64,000 nucleotides of DNA from Brucella pseudintermedia (GTDB lineage Bacteria; Pseudomonadota; Alphaproteobacteria; Rhizobiales; Rhizobiaceae): the NCBI RefSeq assembly GCF_008932435.1, contig NZ_WBWE01000006.1, positions 168,017 to 232,016 on the forward strand. The letters are read 5' to 3'. The notes beneath the pieces were generated by a model, which was given only the letters and a program-made list of their open reading frames with translations, had not been told where the DNA came from and did no database searches. The position numbers and the translations under genes are program-made. This document shows positions 1 to 8,555 of this stretch, one piece after another. Each line of letters starts with the position of its first letter. Position 1 is the stretch's first letter.

Positions 1-1
1 G

Positions 2-154
2 GAAACCATTTCCTACCTGTCGTCGCTCTTTGAGCTGCGCCCCGGCGATCTTATCTTTACGGGTACGCCTGCGGGCGTTGGCCCGGTGAAGCGCGGCGAC
101 CGTCTGGAAGGCAAGGTGGATGGCGTGGGGGAACTGTCCGTCACAGTCGTTTGA
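2..154 (+). CDS. Fumarylacetoacetate hydrolase family protein, C-terminal end only
   Basis: Only the last 50 residues are inside the window; the gene begins upstream of base 1. The frame reads ...[22 protein letters not shown]..., and the [13 protein letters not shown] block is the hallmark C-terminal motif of the FAH / 2-hydroxyhepta-2,4-diene-1,7-dioate isomerase fold. Members cleave or isomerise beta-diketo acids or decarboxylate oxaloacetate using a metal ion. The substrate cannot be told from this fragment. The next gene follows after 18 bases, so co-transcription is likely. Confidence 0.85.
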   Translation, partial: ETISYLSSLFELRPGDLIFTGTPAGVGPVKRGDRLEGKVDGVGELSVTVV

Positions 155-172
155 ACAGCCGGAGGAGCATGA

Positions 173-364
173 ATGAGCATCTATCTTCCCGAGGACGTGC
201 ACGACGCCTTGGAGCGTTTCGTCGCTGAAAAGCACCCCGGCCTCAACCAGACCGAGGCGGTGACGCTTATCCTGCGCAAATGGCTGGTGCGCGAGGGCTA
301 CCTCGCGGCGGAGCCGGAACACGGCACCCCGCCGGATGAACTGAACGCGACCAATGACGACTGA
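173..364 (+). CDS. Small ribbon-helix-helix-like protein
   Basis: A 63-residue protein starting MSIYLPEDVHDALERFV. A short beta-strand-like N-terminus (SIYLPEDV) followed by two predicted helices with a turn (KHPGLNQTEAVTLILRKWL) resembles ribbon-helix-helix DNA-binding proteins. A strong Shine-Dalgarno GGAGGA lies at 161-166, just before the ATG. An out-of-frame ATG at 169 is unlikely to be used. The acidic tail (PPDELNATNDD) is not part of a known fold. No toxin partner is adjacent, so the role is open; the RHH assignment is inference from pattern only. Confidence 0.6.
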   Translation: MSIYLPEDVHDALERFVAEKHPGLNQTEAVTLILRKWLVREGYLAAEPEHGTPPDELNATNDD

Positions 365-382
365 ACAGGGCAGCAAGTGACT

Positions 383-595
383 ATGGCCAAACAGCCGCCG
401 GAAGGAGCGGGCCGCAAGGCCACGCTCGGGCGACGTCTTTTGATTCTGACAATTCTGGCAATCTTGCTGGTGATCGCGCTCGTCTGGTCGAGCATTTATC
501 TCTTCGATCCGAATGGCGGGCTGGACTTTGACGATCTTGCTATTTTTGCCTTGAATTTCAACGCGGTAGATATGCCGGTGCGCCGCATCCTCTGA
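383..595 (+). CDS. Small single-span membrane protein, unknown function
   Basis: About 70 residues beginning MAKQPPEGAGRKATLGRR. A basic N-terminus precedes one strong hydrophobic span (LLILTILAILLVIALVWSSIYLF), followed by an acidic stretch (DPNGGLDFDDL). This fits an inner-membrane anchor with the short tail outside. A GTG at 377 could extend it by two residues, but the ATG at 383 is the more usual choice. It follows the preceding small gene by fewer than 20 bases. I do not recognise the family. Confidence 0.5.
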   Translation: MAKQPPEGAGRKATLGRRLLILTILAILLVIALVWSSIYLFDPNGGLDFDDLAIFALNFNAVDMPVRRIL

Positions 596-759
596 GTGCG
601 TTAATCTTTTTGTTACCATTTGAAATATTCATTTTGGCCGTGTCCTGACGTTTAGCGCTTCCGTTTGCCGTCTTTTGCATGGTACATGATCCTCATCGAC
701 CGAAAGAATATTGACTGAAACGGGTGTCCTGCGACGCCTGTAAAGCCAAGAGGATCTGG

Positions 760-948
760 ATGGCATTCGAGGACATCAAGGCGGAAATTGCGCTGCTTTT
801 CGAGCAAATGGTGAATCAGCCGCAAGACGCTCATGAAATCCGCGAAACGGTTCGCGAGAAGCTCAATGCGCTGCGCGCAAGCGGCCTGCCTCTGCCGGAC
901 GATCTGGTCGAGCTTGAAAAACGCATCGAACAAGATTTCGATTCCTGA
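760..948 (+). CDS. Small helical cytoplasmic protein, unknown function
   Basis: The frame is open from a GTG at 724, but the ATG at 760 is preferred: it has AAGAGGA upstream, and the residues between 724 and 760 are untypical. The 62-residue product (MAFEDIKAEIALLFEQM...) is highly charged and predicted helical throughout, with no membrane span or signal. It ends 14 bases before the lytic transglycosylase gene, so the two are probably co-transcribed. I do not recognise a family. Confidence 0.55.
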   Translation: MAFEDIKAEIALLFEQMVNQPQDAHEIRETVREKLNALRASGLPLPDDLVELEKRIEQDFDS

Positions 949-962
949 GAACGGGTCCGGTC

Positions 963-1856
963 ATGCGTCTCCAGCTTTCTTCTTCCGCTGATATGGTCCG
1001 CAAGGGCATTCTGCTTCTGGGTTGTGCCGTGGCGCTCAGCGCCTGCAACACCACCGATGGCGGCAAGCCGGTGAAAACGGCGCTGATCACGCAGACCGAT
1101 ACATCCGGCAAGACCGTTGCCGCCGCAGGCAGCCCTGCCGCTGGCGCGGCGACAGATGCCGCAGGCACGGCGACCGCCGATGCGGGCGCTGCAGCCGGAA
1201 CGCAGACCGTCGCAGCCGTCACCGATCCTTCCGATCCGGTGCTGCCGGCAATCGTTCCCATTCCCGGCATTCGCGGCCAGTCTGAACCGATGATGGCCTA
1301 TGCGGGCGCACAGGCCGCAGCTTCGCCCGCTTCCGTTGCCGCCAATATGGCTTTCGAGACGCCGGACCATGCGCCGGGAGATCTCGATGCGCTCATTACC
1401 AAATATTCCGTCGCCTATGATGTGCCCGAGCGCCTTGTGCGCCGGGTTGTGCACCGCGAAAGCCGGTTCAATCCGGCTGCTCGCAACGGGCCCTATTGGG
1501 GTCTGATGCAGATCAGCCATCCGACTGCGCGCGGCATGGGCTATACGGGTTCGGCCAAGGGCCTGCTCGATGCGGAAACCAACCTGAAATATGCGGTTCG
1601 CTATCTGTCCGGCGCCTACAAGGTGGCCGGCGGCGACGAGAGCCAGGCGGTCCGCTATTATGCGCGCGGCTATTATTATGATGCCAAGCGCAAGGGATTG
1701 CTGCAGGAAACCGGCCTTGACGGCAGCTGGAAGCGCAGCGGCCCGACCCGTGAGGCAGCCGCTTCCATCGAACCTGCTTCCTTGCCGGAAGGTGCCGCCG
1801 CACCGCTTCCGGGCGTAGCACCTATACAGGCTTCCTACACACCGGCGGCTCAATAA
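963..1856 (+). CDS. Lytic transglycosylase (SLT domain) lipoprotein
   Basis: A 297-residue envelope protein. The N-terminus has a basic patch, a hydrophobic core and a lipobox (ALSAC, Cys about residue 28), so it should be a lipoprotein. An Ala/Gly/Thr-rich linker runs to about residue 135. The SLT domain follows (about 140-240): ITKYSVAYDVPERLVRRVVHRES carries the catalytic Glu in HRES, with GLMQISHPTARGMGY as the second family motif and a Tyr-rich ARGYYYDAK segment. The enzyme family cleaves the glycan strand of peptidoglycan to form 1,6-anhydromuropeptides. A later in-frame ATG at 996 would still leave a signal sequence. The tail is Pro/Ala-rich. Confidence 0.85.
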   Translation: MRLQLSSSADMVRKGILLLGCAVALSACNTTDGGKPVKTALITQTDTSGKTVAAAGSPAAGAATDAAGTATADAGAAAGTQTVAAVTDPSDPVLPAIVPIPGIRGQSEPMMAYAGAQAAASPASVAANMAFETPDHAPGDLDALITKYSVAYDVPERLVRRVVHRESRFNPAARNGPYWGLMQISHPTARGMGYTGSAKGLLDAETNLKYAVRYLSGAYKVAGGDESQAVRYYARGYYYDAKRKGLLQETGLDGSWKRSGPTREAAASIEPASLPEGAAAPLPGVAPIQASYTPAAQ

Positions 1857-1904
1857 CGAACTGTCATCTTGACGCTGCAATGTAATGGCAGTTTCCTGTT
1901 GAGG

Positions 1905-1996
1905 GCGCATCCCGAAAAGCGTGAAACGGTTTTCGGGATGCGCGTTAAAACAAGGACCGGAGCGCCGATCTGATCCAGTCAGATCGAAACGCGCTC
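1905..1996. repeat. Double palindromic intergenic repeat
   Basis: Two adjacent inverted repeats. The first has perfect 14-base arms at 1905-1918 and 1930-1943 (GCGCATCCCGAAAA and its complement). The second has GATCTGA at 1967-1973 facing TCAGATC at 1979-1985, enclosed by GAGCGC at 1960-1965 and GCGCTC at 1991-1996. The core of the first is related to the repeats at 31394 and 53947. The element lies just upstream of the hemolysin III gene. It resembles the Bru-RS class of Brucella palindromic repeats, but I cannot confirm the class. Confidence 0.7.
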
Positions 1997-2019
1997 GGGA
2001 ACCGACGACAGGAAACCGC

Positions 2020-2676
2020 ATGAATGTAAGACTGCCGCATCCCATCAAATGGAAATATGACCGGGCCGAACTGTGGGCCGATGGCGTCATCCATGTTCTG
2101 GGTGTGGGGCTTGCGCTTGCTGGCGCGATTGCCATGCTGGTCTATTTCCTGCCGAACATGCCCGCAGCGATCTCGATCTCGTCGGGCGTCTACCTCGCGA
2201 GCCTTCTGGCGGCGCTTGGAATTTCTGCCGTCTACAATATCTGGCCGGTTTCGCCGACCAAATGGTTTTTGCGCCGGTTCGACCATTCGGCGATTTATCT
2301 CCTGATTGCCGGAACCTACACGCCTTTTGCCATGCATATGGGCGACCGCGCGCTGCCGCTGCTGCTGTTCGTGTGGAGCGTGGCTTTTGTCGGCATCATG
2401 CTGAAACTCTTCCTTCCGGGGCGTTTCGACAGGCTGTCGATCCTGCTTTATCTGGCGCTCGGCTGGAGCGGGGTGATGGTCTACGACACCATGGTGCAAT
2501 CGCTGCCGCCTGCCGTCTTCTGGCTGATTGCAGCCGGAGGCATGGTCTATTCGCTGGGCGTGATCTTCCATGTCTGGGAGCGGCTGCGTTTTCAGAACGC
2601 CATCTGGCACGGCTTTGTCGTGGTGGGCGCGGCGCTGCATTATTGTGCCGTGTTCTTTGTCGGCGCATGGAACTGA
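2020..2676 (+). CDS. Hemolysin III / YqfA family membrane protein
   Basis: 218 residues starting MNVRLPHPIKWKYDRAELW. Seven hydrophobic segments span most of the length, as in the HlyIII/PAQR family. Conserved polar positions are visible: E/D/H in AELWADGVIHVLG, RFDHSAIYLLIAGTYTPF in the middle, and a late HVWERLRFQNAIWHGFVV block with the metal-binding histidines. The frame is open upstream to 1921, but that part lies in the palindromic repeat, so the ATG at 2020 is chosen. Bacterial members are inner-membrane proteins of poorly defined function; the hemolysin name does not establish a toxic role. Confidence 0.85.
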   Translation: MNVRLPHPIKWKYDRAELWADGVIHVLGVGLALAGAIAMLVYFLPNMPAAISISSGVYLASLLAALGISAVYNIWPVSPTKWFLRRFDHSAIYLLIAGTYTPFAMHMGDRALPLLLFVWSVAFVGIMLKLFLPGRFDRLSILLYLALGWSGVMVYDTMVQSLPPAVFWLIAAGGMVYSLGVIFHVWERLRFQNAIWHGFVVVGAALHYCAVFFVGAWN

Positions 2677-2833
2677 AGCCCGGTCTATTTCGGCTCTGAC
2701 CGCCTGCAAATGGCACACTTCTGCGCTTCCGGTGCTCATGTACCCTAAAGTACACTCCGCTCCGGTTCTCGAATTGCACCATTTTCGTCGCGTCATAGCC
2801 AAAATAGCCAACGGGTTTCGAGCGCGTGATTGC

Positions 2834-5800
2834 TCAATGAAAGTCGCGTGAGTTCGGCATAATCCTCATATTTCGCGGATGATGCGCCATCTGCGACGGC
2901 GCGACGAGGCGCTGGGCTTCGCGCCCGCTCATCTCGATCAAGGCCGCCGAACGGTCCTGCAATTTTGCCGCCACCAGATGCACCACCCCTTCCGGGCTGC
3001 GCTGGATGCGCCCTTCGATATGGATCAGCCGCGCGCCCATCACTTCGCGGCGAAACGCCTTCATGATCTTCGGCCAGACAACAATATTGGCGATGCCGGT
3101 TTCATCCTCGATGGTGAGGAACACCACGCCCTTGGCGCTGCCGGGGCGCTGGCGCACGGTGACGACGCCAGCCACCTTCATGCGGCGTCCGTCCGCACCT
3201 TCCTGCACGGCGCGGCAGGTGGAAACGCCTTCCGCCGCAAGTCCCTCGCGCAAATATTGTAGCGGATGCCCTTTCAGCGAAAGCCGCGTCGTTTCGTAAT
3301 CGGCAATCACATGCTCGGACGCCGCCATTTCAGGCAGTTTCGTGCGCGGCTCCTCCGCCAGTTCGCTGGTCGCGGCGGCGCGGAACAGCGGCAGCGTCTC
3401 GTCATTGGGCAGGCGGCGCACGGCCCACAATGCTGCGCGCCGGTCGATATCGAGCGAGCCGAAAGCATCGGCATCGGCCAGAAGCGTGAAGGCGCGCCGG
3501 TCGAGCCGCAGCCGCCGATGCATGTCCTCGATGGTGCGGTAAGGCTCTTGCCGGTCGGCAATCAGAAGTTCGGCGTCCCGCTTGGCAAAGCCGTCGATCT
3601 GGCGAAAGCCGAGCCGCAGCGCCGGTCGGATATCGAGCGTATCCTCCAGAATATTGTCCCACTGGCTGAAATTCACATCGACGGGCAGCACCGTCACGTC
3701 ATGTTCGCGCGCATCGCGCACGATCTGGGCGGGCGCGTAAAAACCCATGGGCTGGGAATTGAGAAGCGCTGCGGCGAAGACTTCCGGGTGATGGCACTTG
3801 ATCCAGGCGGAAATATAGACCAGATGCGCAAAGCTTGCCGCATGGCTTTCAGGGAAGCCATATTCGCCGAACCCCTTGATCTGGTTGAAGCAATTTTCGG
3901 CAAAGGTCCGCTCATAGCCGCGCCTGACCATGCCTTCGATCATCTTCTGCTCCATCGTATGGATGGTGCCCATCTTGCGGAAGGTGGCCATGGCGCGGCG
4001 CAGCTGGTTGGCCTCGTCGGGCGTGAATTTTGCGGCTTCCATGGCAATGCGCATGGCCTGTTCCTGAAACAGCGGCACGCCTTTGGTCTTGCCGAGGATC
4101 TGCCGCAACTCGTCCGCCGGTCCATGTTCCGGCGCGGGCGACGGCAAGGTGGAGGGCTCCTGTCCGTTTCGCCGCCTGAGATAAGGATGCACCATGTCGC
4201 CCTGAATGGGGCCGGGCCGCACGATGGCGACCTCGATGACGAGATCGTAAAACTCCTGCGGCCGCAGGCGCGGCAGCATGTTCATCTGCGCCCGGCTTTC
4301 CACCTGAAACACGCCGAGCGAATCGCCCGTGCACAGCATGTCGTAGACGGCTCTGTCCTCACGCTCGACGGTTGCCAGCGTCAGCTTCTGCCCGCCATAT
4401 TTTTCCGGCTTGTGCTGGTGAATGAGGTCGAAAGCCTTGCGGATGCAGGTGAGCATGCCAAGCGACAGCACATCGACCTTCATCAGCCCCAACTCGTCAA
4501 TGTCGTCCTTGTCCCATTCGATGAAGGAGCGGTCCTTCATCGCCGCCGGGCCGATGGGCACGGTCTCGTCGAGTCGGTCGCGGGTGAGCACGAAGCCGCC
4601 GACATGCTGCGACAGGTGGCGCGGAAAGCCGATCAGCGTGATGGCGAGTTCCACCGCGCGCCGGATGATCGGGTTGTCGGGATCGAGACCCGCCTGCCTT
4701 ATATGCTGCTTGTCGATGCCCCCGCCCGATATGCCCCACACCGTATTGGCGAGCGCCGCCGTCACATCCTCGGTCAGCCCCAGCGCCTTGCCGACATCGC
4801 GGATGGCGCTGCGCGAGCGATAGCTGATGACGGTCGCGACAATGGCGGCGCGGTCTCTTGAGTAGCGATCATAGACATATTGCATCACCTCCTCGCGCCG
4901 CTCATGCTCAAAATCGACGTCGATATCCGGCGGCTCCTGCCGCTCGGCGGAGATGAAGCGCTCGAACAGGAGATCCACTTGCGTCGGGTTCACGCCGGTA
5001 ATGCCGAGGCAGAAGCAGACAACGGAATTGGCCGCCGAACCGCGGCCCTGGCACAGAATGTTCTTGGAAATTGCAAACTGCACAATGTCATAGACGGTGA
5101 GGAAATAAGGCTCGTATTGAAGCTTGGCGATCAGCGCCAGTTCCTTGTTGATCAGCGCCTGCACTTTTGGCGGGATCGTGTCCGCGCCGTAATGGCGGGC
5201 AGCGCCTTCCCAGGTGAGATCATGGAGGTGCTGGCGTGCTGTCTTGCCGGGCGGGATGGGTTCATCGGGATAGGCATATTTCAGCTCATCAAGCTGGAAG
5301 GTGATGGGCGCGGCGAAATCGGCGGTCGCCGCGATGGCTTCAGGATAATCGCGGAACAGCCGCGCCATTTCATGCGGCGGTTTCAGGTGGCGCTCGGCAT
5401 TCTTTTCCAGAAGCCGCCCGGCATCGAAAACGGTCGTGTGGTGGCGCGTGGCTGTCAGCACATCCTGAAGCGGGCGGCGGTCCGGGTGATGATAGAGTAC
5501 GTCATTGGTGGCGATGAGCGGCACATTGGCTGCGGCTGCGAAACGGGCGGTGCGTTCCGCGCGGCGTCCGTCCTGCCCCTGATGCGGCATGGCGAGCGCC
5601 AGCCAGACCGAGCCGGGCGCGGCCTTGGCGATATCCGCCAGCCGCGTGGCAAAATCCGGCTGGTCTTCCTCGGGAGGAAAAACCGCGATCTGGAATTGCC
5701 GCGCGCGAAACAGGAGGTCGCCCCATTCGAGGTGGCATTCGCCCTTGATGGCGGCGCGGGTCTTGCCCTCGCTCAGCAGGCGGCACAATTGCCCATAGGC

Positions 5801-6067
5801 GGCGCGGTCACGCGGATAGACGACCATCTCCGGCGTGCCGTCGATGAAGGACAGGCGGCAGCCGATGAACAACCGGAAATCGCTTTTCTTGCGAATCTCC
5901 TTCCATTCCGCATGGGCGCGCACCACGCCGGCCAGCGTGTTGCGGTCGGCAATGCCGAGGCCGGACAGGCCAAGCTCATGCGCATGCTCTACCAGTTCTT
6001 GCGGATGCGAAGCACCGCAAAGGAAGGAGAAATTGCTGGCGGCAGCCATTTCAAAGTAAGGAATCAT
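2834..6067 (-). CDS. dnaE2: Error-prone DNA polymerase III alpha subunit DnaE2 (ImuC)
   Basis: 1077 residues, the normal size for DnaE2 and shorter than replicative DnaE1. It performs translesion DNA synthesis after damage, together with ImuA and ImuB. The N-terminal PHP region reads EMAAASNFSFLCGASHP, the SNFSFL form typical of DnaE2. The polymerase active-site block PPDIDVDFEHERR lies near residue 380. The finger region includes CQGRGSAANSVVCF, and an OB-fold (VAGVVTVRQRPGSAKGVVFLTIEDETG) is near the C-terminus. The ATG at 6067 overlaps the imuB stop as TGATG, indicating translational coupling. It is the last gene of the SOS operon that starts at 8395. Confidence 0.95.
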   Translation of the reverse strand: MIPYFEMAAASNFSFLCGASHPQELVEHAHELGLSGLGIADRNTLAGVVRAHAEWKEIRKKSDFRLFIGCRLSFIDGTPEMVVYPRDRAAYGQLCRLLSEGKTRAAIKGECHLEWGDLLFRARQFQIAVFPPEEDQPDFATRLADIAKAAPGSVWLALAMPHQGQDGRRAERTARFAAAANVPLIATNDVLYHHPDRRPLQDVLTATRHHTTVFDAGRLLEKNAERHLKPPHEMARLFRDYPEAIAATADFAAPITFQLDELKYAYPDEPIPPGKTARQHLHDLTWEGAARHYGADTIPPKVQALINKELALIAKLQYEPYFLTVYDIVQFAISKNILCQGRGSAANSVVCFCLGITGVNPTQVDLLFERFISAERQEPPDIDVDFEHERREEVMQYVYDRYSRDRAAIVATVISYRSRSAIRDVGKALGLTEDVTAALANTVWGISGGGIDKQHIRQAGLDPDNPIIRRAVELAITLIGFPRHLSQHVGGFVLTRDRLDETVPIGPAAMKDRSFIEWDKDDIDELGLMKVDVLSLGMLTCIRKAFDLIHQHKPEKYGGQKLTLATVEREDRAVYDMLCTGDSLGVFQVESRAQMNMLPRLRPQEFYDLVIEVAIVRPGPIQGDMVHPYLRRRNGQEPSTLPSPAPEHGPADELRQILGKTKGVPLFQEQAMRIAMEAAKFTPDEANQLRRAMATFRKMGTIHTMEQKMIEGMVRRGYERTFAENCFNQIKGFGEYGFPESHAASFAHLVYISAWIKCHHPEVFAAALLNSQPMGFYAPAQIVRDAREHDVTVLPVDVNFSQWDNILEDTLDIRPALRLGFRQIDGFAKRDAELLIADRQEPYRTIEDMHRRLRLDRRAFTLLADADAFGSLDIDRRAALWAVRRLPNDETLPLFRAAATSELAEEPRTKLPEMAASEHVIADYETTRLSLKGHPLQYLREGLAAEGVSTCRAVQEGADGRRMKVAGVVTVRQRPGSAKGVVFLTIEDETGIANIVVWPKIMKAFRREVMGARLIHIEGRIQRSPEGVVHLVAAKLQDRSAALIEMSGREAQRLVAPSQMAHHPRNMRIMPNSRDFH

Positions 6068-7653
6068 CACGCAAAAAGCCCATGCAGAAACCAGCGCGGA
6101 TGATTGACGCCGTCAAAAAGCCCCTCGCGAAAAATCCAGAAGCGCTGGCCGTTTTCGTCCTCCACCCGGTAATAATCGCGCAGTTCCGGCACGTCCTGCC
6201 CGATTGCGCGCCACCATTCCGGCTCGATCCGTTCCGGCCCTTCGGCAAGGCGCACCTGATGGCGCACCCGCCGCCACAGAAAGAACGAGGGCGGGCTGTC
6301 GGGCACTTCCGCCACGCTGTCGATCGGCTGCGGCGGGCGAAACAGTTTTATGGGACGGGCAGGTGGATCGCCGGGAAGCTTGGGCGCGCTTTCGTATTCG
6401 GCTGCGCGCTTGCCGTTCGTGTGCAGGGCAGGGACAAGGCCGAAAGCGCGCTCCGGCATATGCGTGTTGCGCGCAAAGGAAACGAGAACGCGGTCCTGTC
6501 CAAGCCGCGCCGAGAGCCGGTCGACAAGCTGGCTGAAACCGGCTTCATCCTCTTCATGCTGGTCAAGTCCGGTCTGGCGCTGGGTTATCGCGCCGCTGCG
6601 CAGCGCTGCCAGCCGGATCATGTCGAAGCCGAAACCGGCGTCGAGCGGGTCGGTCAAGGCGTTGAGCCTTTCGCGCGCAAGGCGCAGGAAAACCCTGTCG
6701 TCGCGCAGCGGCTGGCCGGTTTCGACATGGACATGACGCACGTCGCCATCGACACGGAAGAACGACGCTTCAACCAGAAGCGCGCCTTTGCCCTCCGGTT
6801 CAAGCTGCGCAAAAAGCGCCTGCGCCAGTTCCTGCAAGATATGTTCCACCAGCTCCATCCCCGTCACCGGCTCCGACAGGCGGCGTTCGGCGATGCTGAG
6901 CGGCATGATGCGCAAGGGGGAAATCGGCGCGCGTTCCTGCCGCGCCAGCCGGTCAAGCTTTGTTGCAAGATCGGTGCCGAAGCGGGCGGTGAGGGCAGAG
7001 CGCGGAAGCCCCATCACATCGCCGATCCGTTTCAACCCGGCGCGCTTGAGGCCGGTTTCGGCGGCTTGCGTCAGTTCAAGCGCGGATAGCGGCAGGCGGG
7101 GAAGGTGGCGGTCGGCCTCCGCCTTGCTGAACACGCCGCCCTTCGTTCCCCGCGCCAGAAGCCGCGCGGCTAAACTGTTATCGGCAATCGCCGCCTGCAC
7201 TTTCAGCCCGGCGCGTTCAATGCGGCGGATGGCGTCGGCGCGCATGGGGGCAAGCCCGCCGAACAGATGCGCGCAGCCCGTTATGTCGAGCATCAGGCCA
7301 TGCGGCTCATCCAGGGCGACGAGCGGCGTATAGCGCTCGCACCAATGGGCAAGGCGCTTGAGCATTGCCGCGTCGTGTTGCGGCGCGGCTGTCGCCACGT
7401 CCAGCCTTTCCACGCGGGCGCGCGCATCGGTCAGCGCCATGCCGGGGAAAAGGCCGAGCCTTGCCGCCGCCGCATCCACCGCCGTCAGGCGCAATGCATT
7501 GGCCGTGCGCTCGGTCACCACCAGGGGCAGGCGCTCCCTGCCGTCATGCGGAACGGCGCGGCGAAGCCGGTCGGTCGGCAGAAACGGAAACCACAGGGCG
7601 AGAAACAAGCGTTCTGCCGTCCCGTTCTCTTGCACCAAATTCAAGGGTTTCAT
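6067..7653 (-). CDS. imuB: ImuB, inactive Y-family polymerase of the SOS mutasome
   Basis: 528 residues from MKPLNLVQENG. ImuB is a Y-family-like protein thought to lack its own polymerase activity and to bridge DnaE2 to the beta clamp. The N-terminal part (RLFLALWFPFLPTDRLRR) replaces the usual D-x-D start of active Y-family enzymes. The palm continues with LVALDEPHGLMLDITGCAHLFGG. A helix-hairpin-helix-like segment lies around LKRIGDVMGLPRSALTARFG. The frame is open upstream to 7794, but the ATG at 7653 begins the recognisable protein. Its first 110 bases overlap the imuA 3' end in another frame, and its stop overlaps the dnaE2 start. Confidence 0.92.
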   Translation of the reverse strand: MKPLNLVQENGTAERLFLALWFPFLPTDRLRRAVPHDGRERLPLVVTERTANALRLTAVDAAAARLGLFPGMALTDARARVERLDVATAAPQHDAAMLKRLAHWCERYTPLVALDEPHGLMLDITGCAHLFGGLAPMRADAIRRIERAGLKVQAAIADNSLAARLLARGTKGGVFSKAEADRHLPRLPLSALELTQAAETGLKRAGLKRIGDVMGLPRSALTARFGTDLATKLDRLARQERAPISPLRIMPLSIAERRLSEPVTGMELVEHILQELAQALFAQLEPEGKGALLVEASFFRVDGDVRHVHVETGQPLRDDRVFLRLARERLNALTDPLDAGFGFDMIRLAALRSGAITQRQTGLDQHEEDEAGFSQLVDRLSARLGQDRVLVSFARNTHMPERAFGLVPALHTNGKRAAEYESAPKLPGDPPARPIKLFRPPQPIDSVAEVPDSPPSFFLWRRVRHQVRLAEGPERIEPEWWRAIGQDVPELRDYYRVEDENGQRFWIFREGLFDGVNHPRWFLHGLFA

Positions 7654-8395
7654 TGTTCCATTCCATGATCCATTGCCCGCATGTGCCGTGGCGGTTGCGC
7701 TCCAGCACGGCGGAAAAGGCCGGTTTTCCCGGCGCGTTCGCTCCGCTGGAGCGCGATGGCGCGGGCGCCACCCGCCAGCGGCTGACGGCAGCACTTTGCA
7801 CCGCCGTCCGGTGGCTCCTGAGCAGGATGACCGGCAATTGCGCGGTCTCGCTCGCCAGAAGCAGGCGGCGCGATGCGGTGAGGTCGAGACATTTCGGCTG
7901 GCCTGTCACCGCGGCGACGACGCCGGAAACCAGATGCGAAGCCTTGCCGCCGCTGCCTGCCTCCAGCGCATCGTTCGCCGCTTTCAGCACATCCTGCGCA
8001 CTGGGGCAGCGCACGATCAGAAGCCGCGACGGATCGATCCCGAAGGCATGAAGCCCCGGCGGATAAAGCCCGCCATATTCGCTCGCCGCACTTTCCTCCT
8101 CGATCCAGATGACCGGCCTTGTTTCCTGCGTCGCCCGCAGCACCAGCGCCAATGCAAAGCCGGTTGCGGCCATATGCGCGCCCGGATTTTCGGCAAAAAC
8201 CTCATGCAGCGCATCGCCCGCCAGACCATGCGGAAAGGCGGCATCGGCCCCGGCAAGGCCGAGCGTGAAACTGCGTGCGCGACCGAAGCCTGCTTCCGTC
8301 CCGCTTCCTGTTCTGCTGGCAAAACTGCCTTGCGGATCATTGCCTGCAATGGCCGTAACCATGCGCCGCAACGCCGCGATGTCGATGCCGCTCAC
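7544..8395 (-). CDS. imuA: ImuA, RecA-like SOS mutasome protein
   Basis: 283 residues. ImuA is the first protein of the imuA-imuB-dnaE2 damage-induced mutagenesis cassette and resembles RecA/SulA without a full ATP-binding core. Recognisable parts are LHEVFAENPGAHMAATGFALAL near residues 65-85, RPVIWIEEESAASEYGGLYPPGL and GIDPSRLLIVRCPSAQDVL in the middle, and LLASETAQLPVILLRSHRTAVQSAAVSRWRV near residue 200. The ATG is about 20 bases downstream of the LexA box at 8415-8429. The last 110 bases overlap the start of imuB, so the C-terminal 36 residues are dual-coded. Confidence 0.85.
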   Translation of the reverse strand: MSGIDIAALRRMVTAIAGNDPQGSFASRTGSGTEAGFGRARSFTLGLAGADAAFPHGLAGDALHEVFAENPGAHMAATGFALALVLRATQETRPVIWIEEESAASEYGGLYPPGLHAFGIDPSRLLIVRCPSAQDVLKAANDALEAGSGGKASHLVSGVVAAVTGQPKCLDLTASRRLLLASETAQLPVILLRSHRTAVQSAAVSRWRVAPAPSRSSGANAPGKPAFSAVLERNRHGTCGQWIMEWNNETLEFGARERDGRTLVSRPVVSVSADRPASPRRSA

Positions 8396-8414
8396 GTTCG
8401 ATTCCTGTCAAATT

Positions 8415-8429
8415 GTTCTCTATTTGTTC
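8415..8429 (-). promoter_or_regulatory. LexA (SOS) box of imuA-imuB-dnaE2
   Basis: The plus strand reads GTTCTCTATTTGTTC, an exact match to the alphaproteobacterial LexA direct repeat GTTC-N7-GTTC (reverse complement GAAC-N7-GAAC). It sits 20 bases before the imuA ATG, where bound LexA would block transcription. This makes the three-gene operon DNA-damage inducible. Confidence 0.9.
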
Positions 8430-8506
8430 TAGTATTGAATCGAGCAGGCGAAGAGTCAAGGGAAAGAAGTGCAGATGGAAATCCTTGCCGGACATGCTTT
8501 GGAGTT

Positions 8507-8523
8507 ATATATGAATCATATAT
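8507..8523. promoter_or_regulatory. Perfect palindrome, probable operator of the ParD-like gene
   Basis: The sequence ATATATGA-A-TCATATAT is a perfect 8-base inverted repeat with a single central base, in a short AT-rich stretch 32 bases before the ATG at 8556. Its position overlaps where the -10 region of a promoter would lie. Antitoxin-like ribbon-helix-helix proteins often repress their own promoters through such sites, so autoregulation is a reasonable inference, not shown. Confidence 0.5.
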
Positions 8524-8555
8524 GATCTGTATATGGACCGCATAACGAGGAAACC

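Noticed and set aside
169..171. ATG at 169 as start of the small RHH-like gene
   Set aside because: It is out of frame with the 63-residue protein; the ATG at 173 is in frame with a good ribosome-binding site.
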